Position numbers and translations under genes: made by a program. Shown here one piece after another: positions 6,367-6,421 of a DNA stretch of 6,421 nucleotides; position 1 is the stretch's first letter; each line of letters opens with the position of its first letter. The notes beneath the pieces were generated by a model. The model was not told the origin of the DNA. It ran no database searches and saw nothing but the letters and a program-made list of their open reading frames with translations. Origin of the DNA: an uncultured Collinsella sp. GTDB taxonomy: Bacteria > Actinomycetota > Coriobacteriia > Coriobacteriales > Coriobacteriaceae. Location: NCBI GenBank assembly GCA_958436995.1, contig CAUBMI010000083.1:1-6421 (forward strand), written 5' to 3'.

Positions 6367-6421
6367 CACCTTGCCTCAAATGCGGCCCGCTCGCTCATAT
6401 GACCCAATCCACTGTCAAGGG
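6367..6421 (-). CDS. Possible 3' end of a convergent minus-strand gene (partial)
   Basis: On the minus strand an open frame enters from the window edge and ends at TGA (6367-6369), with the C-terminal residues LDSGLGHMSERAAFEAR. The stop falls 11 nt beyond the DAHP synthase terminator hairpin, which could then serve both genes. Only 17 whole codons are visible, so chance is a real explanation. An alternative is a plus-strand start at ATG 6399, but that has no Shine-Dalgarno sequence. No function can be suggested. Confidence 0.25.

Overview
The window looks like GC-rich chromosomal DNA from a Gram-positive gut-type actinobacterium, most likely a coriobacterium such as Collinsella. That placement is an inference from codon use and gene style; no marker gene fixes it. 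All clear genes are on the + strand.

Layout: (1) 21-4689 is a tight three-gene operon. A MarR-family repressor overlaps the first ABC exporter half by 4 nt, and that gene overlaps the second half by 1 nt (TAATG). The two ABC proteins have complementary defects. The first lacks the catalytic Glu and switch His, and the second has a non-standard signature motif. Together they form a type IV (multidrug-type) heterodimeric exporter with one degenerate and one working ATP site. The first subunit also carries an unusual extracytoplasmic insert of about 200 residues between TM1 and TM2. A strong intrinsic terminator closes the operon at 4718-4754.

(2) 4690-5255 is a 566-nt intergenic region. Besides the terminator it holds a 240-bp element bounded by perfect 36-bp inverted repeats (4811-4846 and 5015-5050) around an AT-richer core. 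This looks like a small non-autonomous mobile element or a pair of inverted dispersed repeats. It is followed by two hairpins and a good SigA-type promoter (5173-5201).

(3) 5256-6287 encodes a class I DAHP synthase, the first enzyme of the shikimate pathway, with its own promoter, Shine-Dalgarno sequence and terminator (6327-6361). The last 55 bases may hold the 3' end of a convergent minus-strand gene, but this is weak.

The exporter operon probably senses and expels a toxic compound: MarR would release the operon when it binds ligand, and the two ABC subunits would pump the substrate out. The DAHP synthase appears to be a separate transcription unit with no visible functional tie to the exporter. 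The most unusual items are the long-armed inverted-repeat element and the Met/Gln-rich extracytoplasmic insert of the first ABC subunit.
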